Positions 33,637 through 44,269 of a stretch of 64,000 nucleotides of DNA are shown in pieces. The stretch's first letter is position 1. Each line of letters starts with the position of its first letter. The notes below the pieces were generated by a model. The model saw only the letters and a list, made by a program, of their open reading frames with translations. It had not been told where the DNA came from and ran no database searches. The translations under genes and the position numbers were made by a program. This DNA is from Anadara kagoshimensis (taxonomy: Eukaryota > Mollusca > Bivalvia > Arcoida > Arcidae): the NCBI GenBank assembly GCA_021292105.1, contig CM037869.1, positions 3,505,001-3,569,000 on the forward strand, read 5' to 3'.

Positions 33637-34140
33637 GTACAACATTAAAATTGATATGTTTACAATACTTGATGCTAGTCATTCTAAGAATGACATTTAC
33701 CGGTTACTTGGCGGTAAGTCATTTTTATGTGGTGTTGCTGTAATATGTATGTTAAAGAGTAGAAAGACAGATGATAATGGCGATAGTAATATCATGGTTC
33801 GGGTGATGCAATATGGCCCATTAAACTTTTGATGAAATGATTCCATAACGATTTATCATTTCATAAATTTGATCAAATCAAATACAAATTATACCAATCC
33901 ATGTATATACTGCATTGTCGTAAATCTGCTAAAATTGATTTATAGTACAAGTCAAGAAGCTTATGATTTCCAATTATATTTTTTAATCCAAGTGCCCCCC
34001 CCCCACCCCACCCCACCTGTTATGATGCCATTAAACATGATATTGTTAATTTTTTTTAAACATGCATATAACATGTATATATTCAGTATCATTATCATGA
34101 TTAGAAGTGAAATTTTTTATATAAATAAATATGCTAAGCT
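33637..34140. other. AT-rich flank with a C-tract
   Basis: No gene recognised. C-rich run CCCCCCCCCCACCCCACCCC at about 33995-34016. A short open stretch from ATG 33655 to a strong donor GGCG|GTAAGTC (33713) is noted but unsupported. Confidence 0.4.
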
Positions 34141-34145
34141 ATAAA

Positions 34146-34218
34146 GTGTGTGTGTGTGTTAGAGGGAGAAAGATAATGGTGTGTGTGTGTGTGTGTGTGT
34201 GTTAGAGGGAGAGAGGTA

Positions 34219-34262
<44 letters not shown>

Positions 34263-34328
34263 GAGAGAGATAATGGGTGTGTGTGTGTGTTAGAGGGAGA
34301 GAGGTAATGTGTGTGTGTGCGTGTGTGA
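34146..34328 (+). repeat. compound GT microsatellite with a 20-bp cassette
   Basis: Runs of (GT)n alternate four times with TTAGAGGGAGAGAGATAATG, so the array is a repeat of microsatellite plus cassette. Confidence 0.9.
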
Positions 34329-34559
34329 CAAATGTGTGTACGTGTTATTTGATTGAGTATATAATTTGTAAGACAAAGAGGATGCATCAGAAAAAAGTAT
34401 GGTCAATTAATTATATGATATCATGAAATAAAATTATAATTGTATATAGATGTATTAGCAACTTGTGACTTGAACTATGTTACATTACATTTACCTCACA
34501 TGAACTAAAGGCTCAGATGAGCTATTACAATCTATCTTCATCTGCTGTCCATTGTCAGC

Positions 34560-34765
34560 TTGTGTAAATTTTTCACATTTTAATCAACTCATCCATAACT
34601 ACTGACCGGCAAACTGATTGATATAATATAGTAGTAATGATGTCTAGAGCTTTCAGATTTACACAGTAGGTATTAGCATAACGATCATTTTAATATAAAG
34701 CCGAAGGTCATGGGTTCAAAGGTCAAGGGTATAGATGTAAACGAATACTAAAATGTTTTATCAGG
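34560..34765 (+). mobile_element. fragment of Helitron-like core repeat
   Basis: GGTATTAGCATAACGATCAT+TTTAATATAAAG, GGTCATGGGTTCAAAGGTCA+AGGG matches one 144-bp core unit of the element at 20396-22133. Ends are missing. Confidence 0.55.
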
Positions 34766-35078
34766 AAAACATTTGAGAGTGCTCCTTATGAACTGAATGT
34801 AGAGAACTTTGGTCCACTAACTTTTTATCATCTACATGTAGATCTATTGGAAAGAGACCAACATACCATGAACTGAAGTTACTTGTTAGAAAAGCAGCTT
34901 GATACATTAAAAGTATCATCTATAAGCAACGTATGAATGTTGAATATTTGGTATCAAGATATGAAGAATTGAATATACTTCATCAAAGTAAACTTGAATT
35001 TTGAATATCTTAAAAATAAATACCCAGCTACTCATCTTGAATATAAAAAAAATGATAGAATTTGTACTTGAAACTTAC

Positions 35079-35101
35079 CCCCCCCCACCCCCCCACCCCG
35101 T
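35079..35101. repeat. C-rich tract
   Basis: CCCCCCCCCACCCCCCCACC-type run; i-motif/G-quadruplex capable on the opposite strand. Confidence 0.6.
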
Positions 35102-35164
35102 TTGAGGAAGCGTATGTGTGCGTATTAAAGCTTGAATATTTGGTATCAAAAGATGCAGACCTGA

Positions 35165-35305
35165 ATAGTTACTGGCTACTAGTAGCTAACATTTCTCTGA
35201 CAAGTAACTGGCTACTAGTAGCAAACTTTTTCCCACTAGCAACTGGCTACTAGTAGCTAACTTTTCTTCTATAAGTAGCCAGTTACTAGTAGCTAACTTT
35301 ACCTA
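35165..35305. repeat. tandem repeat around GCTACTAGTAGC palindrome
   Basis: Four units of about 35 bp, each with AACTGGCTACTAGTAGCTAA. The 12-bp core GCTACTAGTAGC is a perfect palindrome; the fourth unit is partly inverted (GTAGCCAGTTACTAGTAGCT). Confidence 0.8.
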
Positions 35306-35632
35306 TATTGTAACACAACTCATTAAATTATCTAAACAAAAAATACTTGTTAAAATAAGTATCTTCTATTTAATATGGATTTTGTAAAATTATCTTACAC
35401 AATTCCCTTTGTGCAAGTTGCAAGAAAATACATGTTTTAGTATTTTCAAAGACGTTTACTTTTTGTTCCATTTTGCTCTGGTTTATTTCAAAACTCCTTA
35501 TTGTGTCCCTATCCCAGTTAATTCAGTCGTAATGGTTTAACTACACCATCTATTGGCAGCATGGAATATATTCATATTTATATGAACACGGATACATTTT
35601 GTAAAGTATGTGTTGGATGACTTAGTGTATGT
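35306..35632. other. unique AT-rich DNA
   Basis: Nothing recognised between the palindromic repeat and the next SINE. Confidence 0.4.
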
Positions 35633-35644
35633 GCTATGGTATGG

Positions 35645-35974
35645 AGTTGAGTAATGGTGTTTAACGTCCCAGTCAATAATATTTCACTTATATCGAGACG
35701 TCGCCAGCTATAGGCGAAGGTGCAGAAATTTTGCCTGTGCGTTGCACTGATGGCATTATACAGCAGGGTTCTTTAACGTGCCAAGCCCACCGTGACACGG
35801 GACCTCGTTTATTTTAAGTTCCCATCCGAAAGAACCGTGACTTTCATTTCGTAATGCCGAGTGCTTGGCGAAAGAACAGTCACTACCCACTTTCAAGTCT
35901 TGGGTCAGACCCGGCCGGGGATCGAACCCACGACCTCCCACATACGGGACGAGCACTCTACCAACTGAGCTACC
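35645..35974 (-). mobile_element. SINE family A, full length, with TSD
   Basis: Flanked by GCTATGGTATGG (35633-35644 and 35975-35986), identical on both sides. Very close to the copy at 24744-25076, so recent. Confidence 0.93.
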
Positions 35975-36002
35975 GCTATGGTATGGTGTAAGGGAGATAA
36001 TA

Positions 36003-36318
36003 GTGTAACAAGAAAGAGAAAAATTGCAGGGTCGGACCGGGGATCGAACCCGGGACCTCCCGCACTATAGGCGAGTGCTCTACCACTGAGCTACCCAGAC
36101 CGCTACATTCCTCCCTTCCTTTTTTCGATTCAACTCCCTTAAATCGTAACGACCAGGTTCCACCCTGGACCAACCTCTTGGTCGGCAACTTCCCAGGGTC
36201 GGACGAGCCCCAAAATGTAACAGGAAAGAGAAAAATGCAGCGTCGGATCGGTGATCGAACCCTGGACCTCCCGCACTATAGGCAAGTGCTCTACCACTGA
36301 ACTACCCAGACCGCTACA
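36003..36318 (-). mobile_element. tandem pair of tRNA-Ala-like units
   Basis: Two copies of a 104-bp unit (about 36004-36107 and 36214-36316) in the same orientation, about 106 bp apart. On the minus strand each runs TGTAGCGGTCTGGGTAGCTC to TTCTCTTTC...GTTACA and contains A box GGTAGCTCAGTGGTAGAGC and B box GGTTCGATCCCC. The first folds as a cloverleaf, with one mismatch in the acceptor stem, and has anticodon-loop CTATAGT; no CCA-adjacent end or normal anticodon, so it is tRNA-derived, not a tRNA gene. Could be a dimeric SINE or a miniature terminal-repeat element. Confidence 0.6.
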
Positions 36319-37634
36319 GGAAGCGAGTATAACTGCACCGTGAGTTGCTCAACATAGCCAAGATGGGTAAAATGTGAACACACGTTTGCCACATCTAAGC
36401 TAACATTATCGCCAGAATGAAAACAGATGTGACAAAGTTTACGGTACTTTATTATTAACTATGTAGAAAAGAGAAAATGCGGGACCAGTCACATTAAGTG
36501 ACAAATTGATAGTAAACTTGACTGAGTTCACATTAAGTGATCCAAGTCGTAAGTGTTGGCTGTATAACAGCGGGAACTGTAATATTCTCACTTCCTATTT
36601 AAGTGCTGCAGTGGAACTTAAAGATACTTGGCTTTTACAATGGATGGTTTCCTCGTCCTAATACCGTCAAAGTATACAGAAAACGATAGTTTGTTAAACT
36701 ACATTTAATATCATAAACTGGCAAAATATCACATCATATAAATTGAATACATTACAAGTCACAATATGACAAAGGGGAAGTATACTGGTGATGGAGCACT
36801 AAGGAACACGAGTCCGGATATTAATAATAAATAGCCGTATACATTACCACCCGTGAAATTACCAAATCTAACCTTACACAAACATTTTAAAAAAATAAGT
36901 TAAAGAAACCTAAACCTCAGAACCCCCCATTTTATTAAAATAATTTAGAAAAATGTCCAAAACATTAAAATACCGTGAGTAATCCAAAGAAGGAGAAGAG
37001 ACTTGATCAGCTAGGACCACTATCTCGTCTGAGAACTACGGGTATAACGCGTGTCTTATATACCCGGGGTGAGCATAGACTAACTAATGAAAACCAAGCT
37101 AAGAAATCGGCCAATGAAATAACAGATTCCCAAGCTTAAACATTATGGCTGACAAGTGTAAACTATTACAAGTGCAACGGTACAAATAGTGAAAAATACC
37201 ATGTAAAACGGCATAATTCGACAGATAAAAGGTAAACTAAATTAATGCATAGCGTTATCGACATGACATTCAACTATGTACAAATTCATGACTTCGGCAA
37301 TGACGATGCAGTAAACGTGATATGTTTACATTACAAATGCATTGCGTTATTTGAATCTCTTTGGAACCATTGCGTTAATTTTTCGATGACAGCAGTGTGT
37401 CGCGCGCTCTGTGTAAAGCGATACGTCAGTTAATATCTTCAGCCAATCCGCTTTCGATGTACAGCGGAGGAATACATACCACCAAGGAACTACTTATTCA
37501 TTCATAATTTCCTGCGGGTTCATTCATAAATCTATCCGGCGACTGCAGGGACGCTCTTTACGAGCGGTAACAAACGTAGAAATTTGTCATACTGCACCAA
37601 TTTTAAAAATGATTTGAAAATAAAAAAGAATAAT
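36319..37634. other. unassigned DNA, LTR-like promoter on minus strand
   Basis: No gene seen. On the minus strand GGGTATATAAGACACGCG (about 37048-37065) is a good TATA-box context, followed by about 100 bp of moderately GC-rich sequence, as in the U3-R part of an LTR. No matching second repeat in the window, so if it is an LTR it is a solo or partial fossil. Confidence 0.25.
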
Positions 37635-39119
37635 AACCAGAGGCTCAGGATGAGCCTGTATCGCTCACCTGACTAAAATGCTTTTAAAGCAAATTTGTAT
37701 ATATGCTTTTCCAATAGGGTCCAATGTGAAACAACGTTCTCCGCTGGCAGCCATGTTTTATGGCAGATCAGAAAAAAATTGGAAATCTATGTAAAGGACC
37801 TTCTATACATCATTCCTGTAAAGTTTGGTTCAATTTGCTTCAGTCATTTCTGAGGACAGTCAAAAACGCGTTTTTCCCACAGGGTCCAATGTTTAACTAT
37901 CTTTTGCGCTGGCAGCCATGTTTTTTTGCGGATCAGAAAAATTTTGGCAATCTAAGTAAAGGACCTTCTATACATCATTCCTGTGAAGTTTTGTTAAACT
38001 TGCTTCAGTCATTTCTGAGGACATAGTCAAAAATGCGTTTTTTCCCATAGGGTCCAATGTTAAACTATCTTTTGCACTGGCAGCCATGTTTTTTGGCCAA
38101 TCAGAAAAATTTTGGCAATCTATGTAAAGGACCTTCTATACATCATTCCTGTAAAGTTTGATTCAATTTGCTTCACTAGCTTCAGAGGAGATAGCATATA
38201 TATGCTTTTCCCATAGGGTCCAATATTAAACTATCTTCTGCGTTGGCGGCCATGTTTTTTGGCGGATCAGAAAAATTTTAGCAATCTAAGTAAAGGACCT
38301 TCTATACATCATTTCTGTAAAGTTTGGTTAAATTCGCTTCAGTAGTTTCAGAGGAGATAGCAAAAATGTGTTTTCCCATAGGGTCCAATGTTAAACTATG
38401 TTCCCCGCTGGCAGCCATGTTTTTAGGCGGATCAGAAAAATTTCGGCAATCTTTGCAAAAGACCTTACATACATCATTCCTGTAAAGTTTAATTGAATCC
38501 GCTTCAGTCGTTTCAGAGGAGATAGCCAAAATGTGCGTTTTCCCATAGGGCCCAATGTTAAACTTTGTTTGGCCCTGGCGGCCATTTTTTTTTGGCGGAT
38601 CAGAAAAATTTAGGCAATCTTAGTAAATGACCTTACATACATTATTCCTGTAAAGTTTGGTTCAAATTAGCTCAGCGGTTTCAAAGAAGATAGAAAATAT
38701 ATGCTTTTCCCATAGGGTCCAATGTTAAACTATCTTCTGCGCTGGCGGCCATGTTTTTTGACGGATCAGAAAAATTTTGGCAATCCAAATAAAGGACCTT
38801 CCTTACAACATTCCTGTAAAGTTTGGTTAAATTTGCTTCAGTCATTTCTGAGGAAATCGATAAAAATGCATTTTTCCCATAGGGTCCAATGTTAAACAAT
38901 CTTCTGTGCTGGCAGCCATGTTTTTTGGCGGATCAAAAAAATTTCGGCAATCTAAGTAAAGGACCTTCCATACATCAATCATGTAAAGTTTGGTTAAAAT
39001 TGCTCCAGTGGTGTCAGAGGAGATAGTCAAAATGTGAAAAGTTTACGGACGGACGACGGACGACGACGGACGCCAAGTGATGGCAAAAGCTCACATGGCC
39101 TTTGGCCAGGTGAGCTAAA
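37635..39119 (-). mobile_element. Helitron/pearl-like element with 167-bp core repeats, copy 2
   Basis: Reverse orientation. 5' end (at 39119) reads AGCTCACCTGGCCAAAGGCC+ATGTGAGCTTTTGCCATCAC+TTGGCGTCCGTCG; 3' end (at 37635) reads TCAGGTGAGCGATACAGGCT+CATCCTGAGCCTCTGG, a hairpin. The core is about eight units of 166-167 bp (CCCATAGGGTCCAATG at 38044, 38210, 38376, 38543, 38710, 38877) with GCGCTGGCGGCCATGTTTTT and AAAGGACCTTCTATACATCA. Non-coding. Confidence 0.75.
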
Positions 39120-39640
39120 AACCAATATTTGTTGTCTTTTTATATCAAAATAATTTTTTAACGATTAATGACCATTTCCCATGGCCTATAAAGATACGAA
39201 GTGAAAAAATTAGTGAGTCCGAGGACACCACATTTAAATTATGAACAACTGTTTGTTATTCGACTAAATAATTATATTCATAGTAATATCTTACCAAACA
39301 GATTATTGTTTAGTGAAAAAAGGAGAAATAGAATTTAATTTTCGAAAGAGTTTTACGTAACTATATTTTACGATCGCTAAGCAACGAGACAAATCAACAT
39401 GGCTGTTCTCTTTATATGGTTCTACAATAAGAGTTATCTCGCTTTAAGTGTTCCAACCACATTAATACACCGACTTTCGGAAAATTAATAATACCTTTTT
39501 GTGGGTAAAAATAATGTAAACATAAGGATTGAATGTCACTTTGAATGCTGTCATCGAGGTATGACTGCATCAGCTCACGTTCAAAGTTAACATGAATCGC
39601 TTCTTAAATAAAATGTACAAAGATGAGGTAGCGACTGGTG
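39120..39640. other. unassigned DNA
   Basis: No gene or repeat family recognised; may include the LTR of the fossil that follows. Confidence 0.35.
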
Positions 39641-40255
39641 ATGAGAGTTGTGTCCCTTGTAATACATGAGCAATGGCTGTCTGTGCAGTTTGATGTGTGT
39701 GTTATTTGTATCCAGGCCATCCTACAACTCGATCACTATATTTTGGCGACGAGGCGGGAATAACCATGTGAGAAGAAGAGACCATTAATAATGTCGCAGT
39801 TGTGTAGCAGTTCAAGACATTTATTATACTTTGCCGAACGCAGACAGAGCAACAGAGGAAACCGAGACGGTCTACGCTGTTGTGGTGGATGTGGTAAATC
39901 GCCATTTTGTATCCGAGGTAAACATTTCATATGAAAGAACAGTTTCGAGAGATGAGTCAGGGTGTGACACTGTAGAAATGTTTATAACCAGACTAAGACA
40001 ATAGGCTGTATATTGTAAGTTCACAAACATGGAAGAAGATATTCGAGATCAAGTAATAGAAAAATGCAATTCAGAGTTACGAAGAAAGTTCTTGGAAGTT
40101 GACAATTTAACACTTAAAAATAATGTGAAATTGCAAAAAGCTCGAGAAAGGTCAGAGATTCAAGCAGCGTCGTTGGAAAAACCATTGGACGGAATTAACA
40201 GGTTAGAACTACGTGGTCACAAGGCCAGAGGAAAGTCAAGGTTATAGAGGACGAC
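39640..40255 (+). mobile_element. Ty3/Gypsy fossil, leader and gag fragment
   Basis: A primer-binding-site-like TTTTGGCGACGAGGCGGGAA at about 39741 is followed by a decayed gag region whose recognisable stretch (EDIRDQVIEKCNSELRRKF, 40035-40100) matches the capsid C-terminal part of metazoan Ty3/Gypsy gag proteins. No protease, reverse transcriptase or integrase follows. Broken, with several breaks, and old. The LTR was not delimited. Confidence 0.6.
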
Positions 40256-40273
40256 CTTAACCGGGACGAGGTA

Positions 40274-40904
40274 TGACGTCATCAAGCGGAAGGAATTCCC
40301 ATTCTAAAGTATGTGTTATGCTTGTGGATTATAAGAATCCATGTAGGATAGGGAAATCTCGCCCGAGGGGTTGCACATTTCAGTCAGAGACAAAGCTTGC
40401 CGAGTCTCTGACCGGAAATGTTCAACCCCGAGGTTCAACAAAACAAATTGGTTCATAAAAAATAATTAAATTTCAATACTATCCAGTGTTGTAAATTTTT
40501 TTTATCCAGAATTTTTTGACGTCATATTAGCTGACGTCATATTGTGTAGAGCTACCGGCGGTTGCCATTGGCAATCAGCTGTGTTCGCTTTTAGATTAAT
40601 GCGCCATTTTTTGTTTTAATGCGCTGTTTTTTTTTATTTCATGTGTATAATTTAAAGATTACATGAATGTTATGAATATTGAACTTATTTTTGCGGTTTT
40701 ATGCCGCGTGCACCAAATAATTTTGTCTATGACCCCATAGATAGAAAAAAAATTACAATCATTCCTTAAATGGAATAATTATCATTTGAAACGCACTCAA
40801 AATTTCTAAATTGTGAAGAATTGGATGTCATTTTCCCGCAAGATGACGTCAACGTCATGTTGTCCATATGATGACGTCATGTAATTGTCTTGATTGTGAC
40901 GTCA
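40274..40904. promoter_or_regulatory. six CRE/ATF palindromes (TGACGTCA)
   Basis: Perfect TGACGTCA at 40274-40281, 40517-40524, 40532-40539, 40844-40851, 40872-40879 and 40897-40904, with GTCACGTGGTCATGTG just after. This word is the cAMP-response element/ATF palindrome. No host gene with a start nearby was found. Confidence 0.5.
40367..40429. repeat. 26-bp hairpin
   Basis: GGGGTTGCACATTTC..TCAGAGAC pairs with GTCTCTGACCGGAAATGTTC+AACCCC, loop about 12 nt (AAAGCTTGCCGA). Two or three mismatches. Confidence 0.75.
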
Positions 40905-40981
40905 CTAAAGGTCACGTGGTCATGTGAGATTTATAGAATCTGTCACCTGTTTGTGACCGATACCGTATGATCTCAGTCGAG

Positions 40982-41032
40982 GGTGATGTGATGTAACAAA
41001 AGCTCGGTTGGGATATGTTACATCACATCACC
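40982..41032. repeat. perfect 17-bp inverted repeat
   Basis: GGTGATGTGATGTAACA (40982-40998) and TGTTACATCACATCACC (41016-41032) are exact reverse complements with a 17-nt loop. Confidence 0.9.
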
Positions 41033-42451
41033 AGAGACAACATCTTGACTGGTAGAAGGGAATAGTTGTCTTCGGAGAGCCACGAAGTCAGCTCTAGTCA
41101 AACGGTTTGATGAAGTTAAACTTTTATTGAAAAAAAAACTCCCTAAAACAATCATATTTCCCTTTTCTTGACTGCAACAATCCAAAACCGGTTATGTCAT
41201 ACTGACCAAGACGTGAACGAAAATTGTAATTTTCAAGTAGGACCATCAAATCACTGTTAAGGACCAAGAAAGACTGAGAACCCCAGGGGACCTTCATTAA
41301 AATCGAATTTTCGATGACAAGCCATCTGCTAAAAGGACGAGCCATTATGAAAAGTTAAACCAACAAACGAGTGCTGGCAACTGTATGGAGTGCATTTGTA
41401 CGATGGAAACTGCTGGTGATGGTGGATTCTGCAATGACAAAGCAGACTTGACTATGGAACCGTATGTTCTCCAGGCTGCAAAAGCATATCAAGATATCAC
41501 ATGTTGCTGATTGACGATACTGGTGGTTTTGTGTTGTTATTGTATTTGGTGTATAAGGCGCAACTACAATGTTATGTACAAATGAAGCGGTAGCATAGAA
41601 GTTTGAATATCAATTCAACTTGTCATTACTAGAATCTTTTTTGGAGATGCACTGAATTGCTAGGCATGCATCATTTAATGGATGCAGTACGACATCCCAT
41701 CCTTATGGAAAAGAAACTCTATTGGCAAATGAAAGGTGTTCTTCATGGCGATATCCTGGATAAGCAGATGTTCTTGGCGAGATTAACAAAACTCTCTAAG
41801 AACTTAATATAACTGAACCCTTCTTTGTAGGTGCGTATGGTCAGTCAACAGGAACAACTAGAAGTCTGTTCGCCCTTCATAAAAAAAAACCCAAAGTTAT
41901 GACTTTGCCTCTAACATCACACACCAGTTTCAGCATATTCTAAGAAGGGCCATCTTTGAGTGATATTGAATAAGGCGGCTGACAGTCAATTATTTGAGTC
42001 AAAAGTGATAAATGACTTTCGTCACCACCAGAACACCTCGACGTAATTCAATGTAAAGGTAATGCTCAAATAGTGAATACAGTACTGAATAATATGGTTA
42101 CCATAAAGAACATCTGTCCTGTACATTACTTTGCAGAGGAGGAATAGAATCGAAATCAATAGTATGAACTGATCACCTTTTTCTATTATGATTGAAATGT
42201 CTATTAAGCAATAACCATTTTTAACATAGCGCAAAATTAAAGTTTAAGAGTGCTTTTGACACAAGATTGCTCAATAAATACATTTTACGTAAACACTAAA
42301 GCAAGAAATAAATTACCCATGCCTAAAACCCCTTAAAAATATATATTAACAACCTATCACAATTTTGTTTTTATAGAAATAGTATTTCAACATGGCGTCG
42401 GTCGGCCACCTTAAATCTATTGCCGATTGTGAAAGTCTAGGATATATATAT

Positions 42452-42499
<48 letters not shown>

Positions 42500-42995
42500 T
42501 ATGTAAAATTAAATTTAACACCAGAAATGGTTTTCTCATATAACGATATATTATAGGCCATTTAACAAAAGTAAGAACTTTGAGATGGTATCTGGACTTC
42601 TGCTTATTATGCAAGTTGCCAAAACTTGCCTAAACGGCAACTAATCTTGTTATATTCAAGGACAAATGAGGAAAACAAAACAGCAAAATAACTTCATTAG
42701 AATGAACCTTTTCTAGGTTCGTAAAATGTAATATGCCTACTCGACTATGGGGATGAACTTTTGACACGTAGTAAACTAAACAAAAGAATATTATCCCATT
42801 TGGACAAAATAAAGAAAAAAATATAAAAAAAATTAACAAACGGCACATATATATACAATTTACAAACATTGTACCAATGAAAGCTTACTGAAGTCTTGCA
42901 CATTAGAAAATCATTTTAACATTGTGAATCCATACACTATAACACATGATTTCTGAACATTATATCTAAATTGTCAGGTACATGCGTATGAGTAA
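41033..42995. other. decayed DNA without a clear gene
   Basis: Scattered coding-like words (for example YWQMKGVLHGDILDKQMFLA near 41723-41790) interrupted by stops suggest an unidentified dead element at 41400-42170. A 222-bp minus-strand open frame (41345-41124) is unrecognised. A TA microsatellite lies at 42440-42497. Confidence 0.35.
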
Positions 42996-43000
42996 GTTAT

Positions 43001-43765
43001 CACGGGGGTAATCCTGATACACCGTATTTCATTTACGTCGGAGTATTCCGTCGGTTTTCATTTACGTCCGAGTAAAATGATACATTTTTGGTCGTTACGC
43101 TTTACGTTAAAGAGCAAAAACACGGTTTTTCATATAACTTCACAAAAACGAAACTTTAAAAAAAGCAAAAGTTATTCGCATTATATTTGATGGTACTTAA
43201 CTGCCTCATATAAAATCTTGCAAGAAATAGTCATATTTTTCACGTTCCTGTAACATTTCCATTTTTGGCCGGTCCCTTTGTTTAGCAGCTGATTTTAATA
43301 AAACGGGTTTGGATTCAAATGATGTTTCTACTCAAAATTATCAAGAAATGTCTATACTTTCATAAACTTGCGAAGACAGAAGCTTTACTCTGCTTTTAAG
43401 CGAAATTTAATGTTTCGTTTAAGCTGAGTAGCATAAATGTTACGCTTTCCGACCAGCTGTGTTATGCTTTACGTGAAGACATGTTACGCTTTCCGTTTTA
43501 TATGATTCGCAATTGACAGAGCACACGCTTCATTATAACTTTAGAACAAACGTCTTTATCGATTAAATCTTAACTGGTTGTTTCAGAAGTGATTCAGAAA
43601 GCATTGCAGGACATGATTTTATTTTTGAAAGAAAACAGCACCATACAGTTCGTAACTTGAACCAATAAAGAAAAAACAACATACAATGTACATGCTATTC
43701 TCCCAAAAGGAAACACTTGCGAAAGTGTAAACCGACTTATAGATAGTTAAGCCAATTACATAAAC
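43001..43765 (+). repeat. left terminal inverted repeat
   Basis: Contains four subterminal words of the type GTTACGCTTTMCG (about 43095, 43439, 43459 as GTTATGCTTTACG, 43485), mirrored in the right repeat. Confidence 0.85.
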
Positions 43766-44103
43766 TATACTCCACGTCTAAATCACGTACAAAAATTTAT
43801 TTCTGGTAGACGTAGTCGTAAGTGGTAATTTTTTTCAAATTTGACTCGTGCTTTGTACGGGGTTGCCGTCGGCGGCTGTTACACTACTGAAGCACCTAAG
43901 CACGGCTAACCACGTCTAGCCACGTATAAGGCTAAAATGGTTTTGAACGTGTTCGAACGCGGGCAAGTAACCAAGGCATCGCGTCTGTAGCACTGCCGAT
44001 CAAGAGTTGAGCGCGGACGTAAAACGGGCACTCCACTGCCATAGCACTGCCCAATCACGGGTAACAGCGGCTCGGCGTCGTCGGAAGCTTGGCTTGCGGC
44101 GCA

Positions 44104-44110
44104 TATAAAA
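44104..44110 (+). promoter_or_regulatory. TATA box of the Harbinger second gene
   Basis: GCATATAAAAGCGCC, 83 bp before the ATG at 44193, in a locally GC-rich stretch. Confidence 0.5.
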
Positions 44111-44192
44111 GCGCCCCGCGCACGGCTGGTCTTCACAATTGCCGATCCAGATCTTCTGCAGTCCACATCTCCACGCAATTTTCTATTTCATC

Positions 44193-44267
44193 ATGCCAAG
44201 GAAGAAGGGTTACGTTGCCAAGAAGAGGCCGTGGAAAACCAAGGCCAAGGCCCTAGCTGAGGATTAG
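44193..44267 (+). pseudogene. stub of Harbinger DNA-binding (Myb-like) protein gene
   Basis: ATG after a TATA box; 24 codons MPRKKGYVAKKRPWKTKAKA+LAED then TAG. The Lys/Arg-rich start fits a nuclear localisation signal at the head of the Myb/SANT-like protein that accompanies Harbinger transposases. The rest of the gene is gone, because sequence just after the stop belongs to the opposite-strand transposase 3' end. Assignment is inference from position. Confidence 0.4.
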
Positions 44268-44269
44268 GC

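Noticed and set aside
33655-33713. Short frame MFTILDASHSKNDIYRLLG ending at a strong donor GTAAGTC
   Set aside because: Too short to judge; no downstream exon or homologue could be tied to it.
41124-41345. 73-codon minus-strand frame (MARPFSRWLVIENS...)
   Set aside because: Fluent-looking protein text, but no splice sites, family or repeat partner; left as unassigned.
44193-44267. Small basic host protein (protamine- or ribosomal-like)
   Set aside because: Its position back-to-back with a Harbinger transposase inside the same element explains it better.
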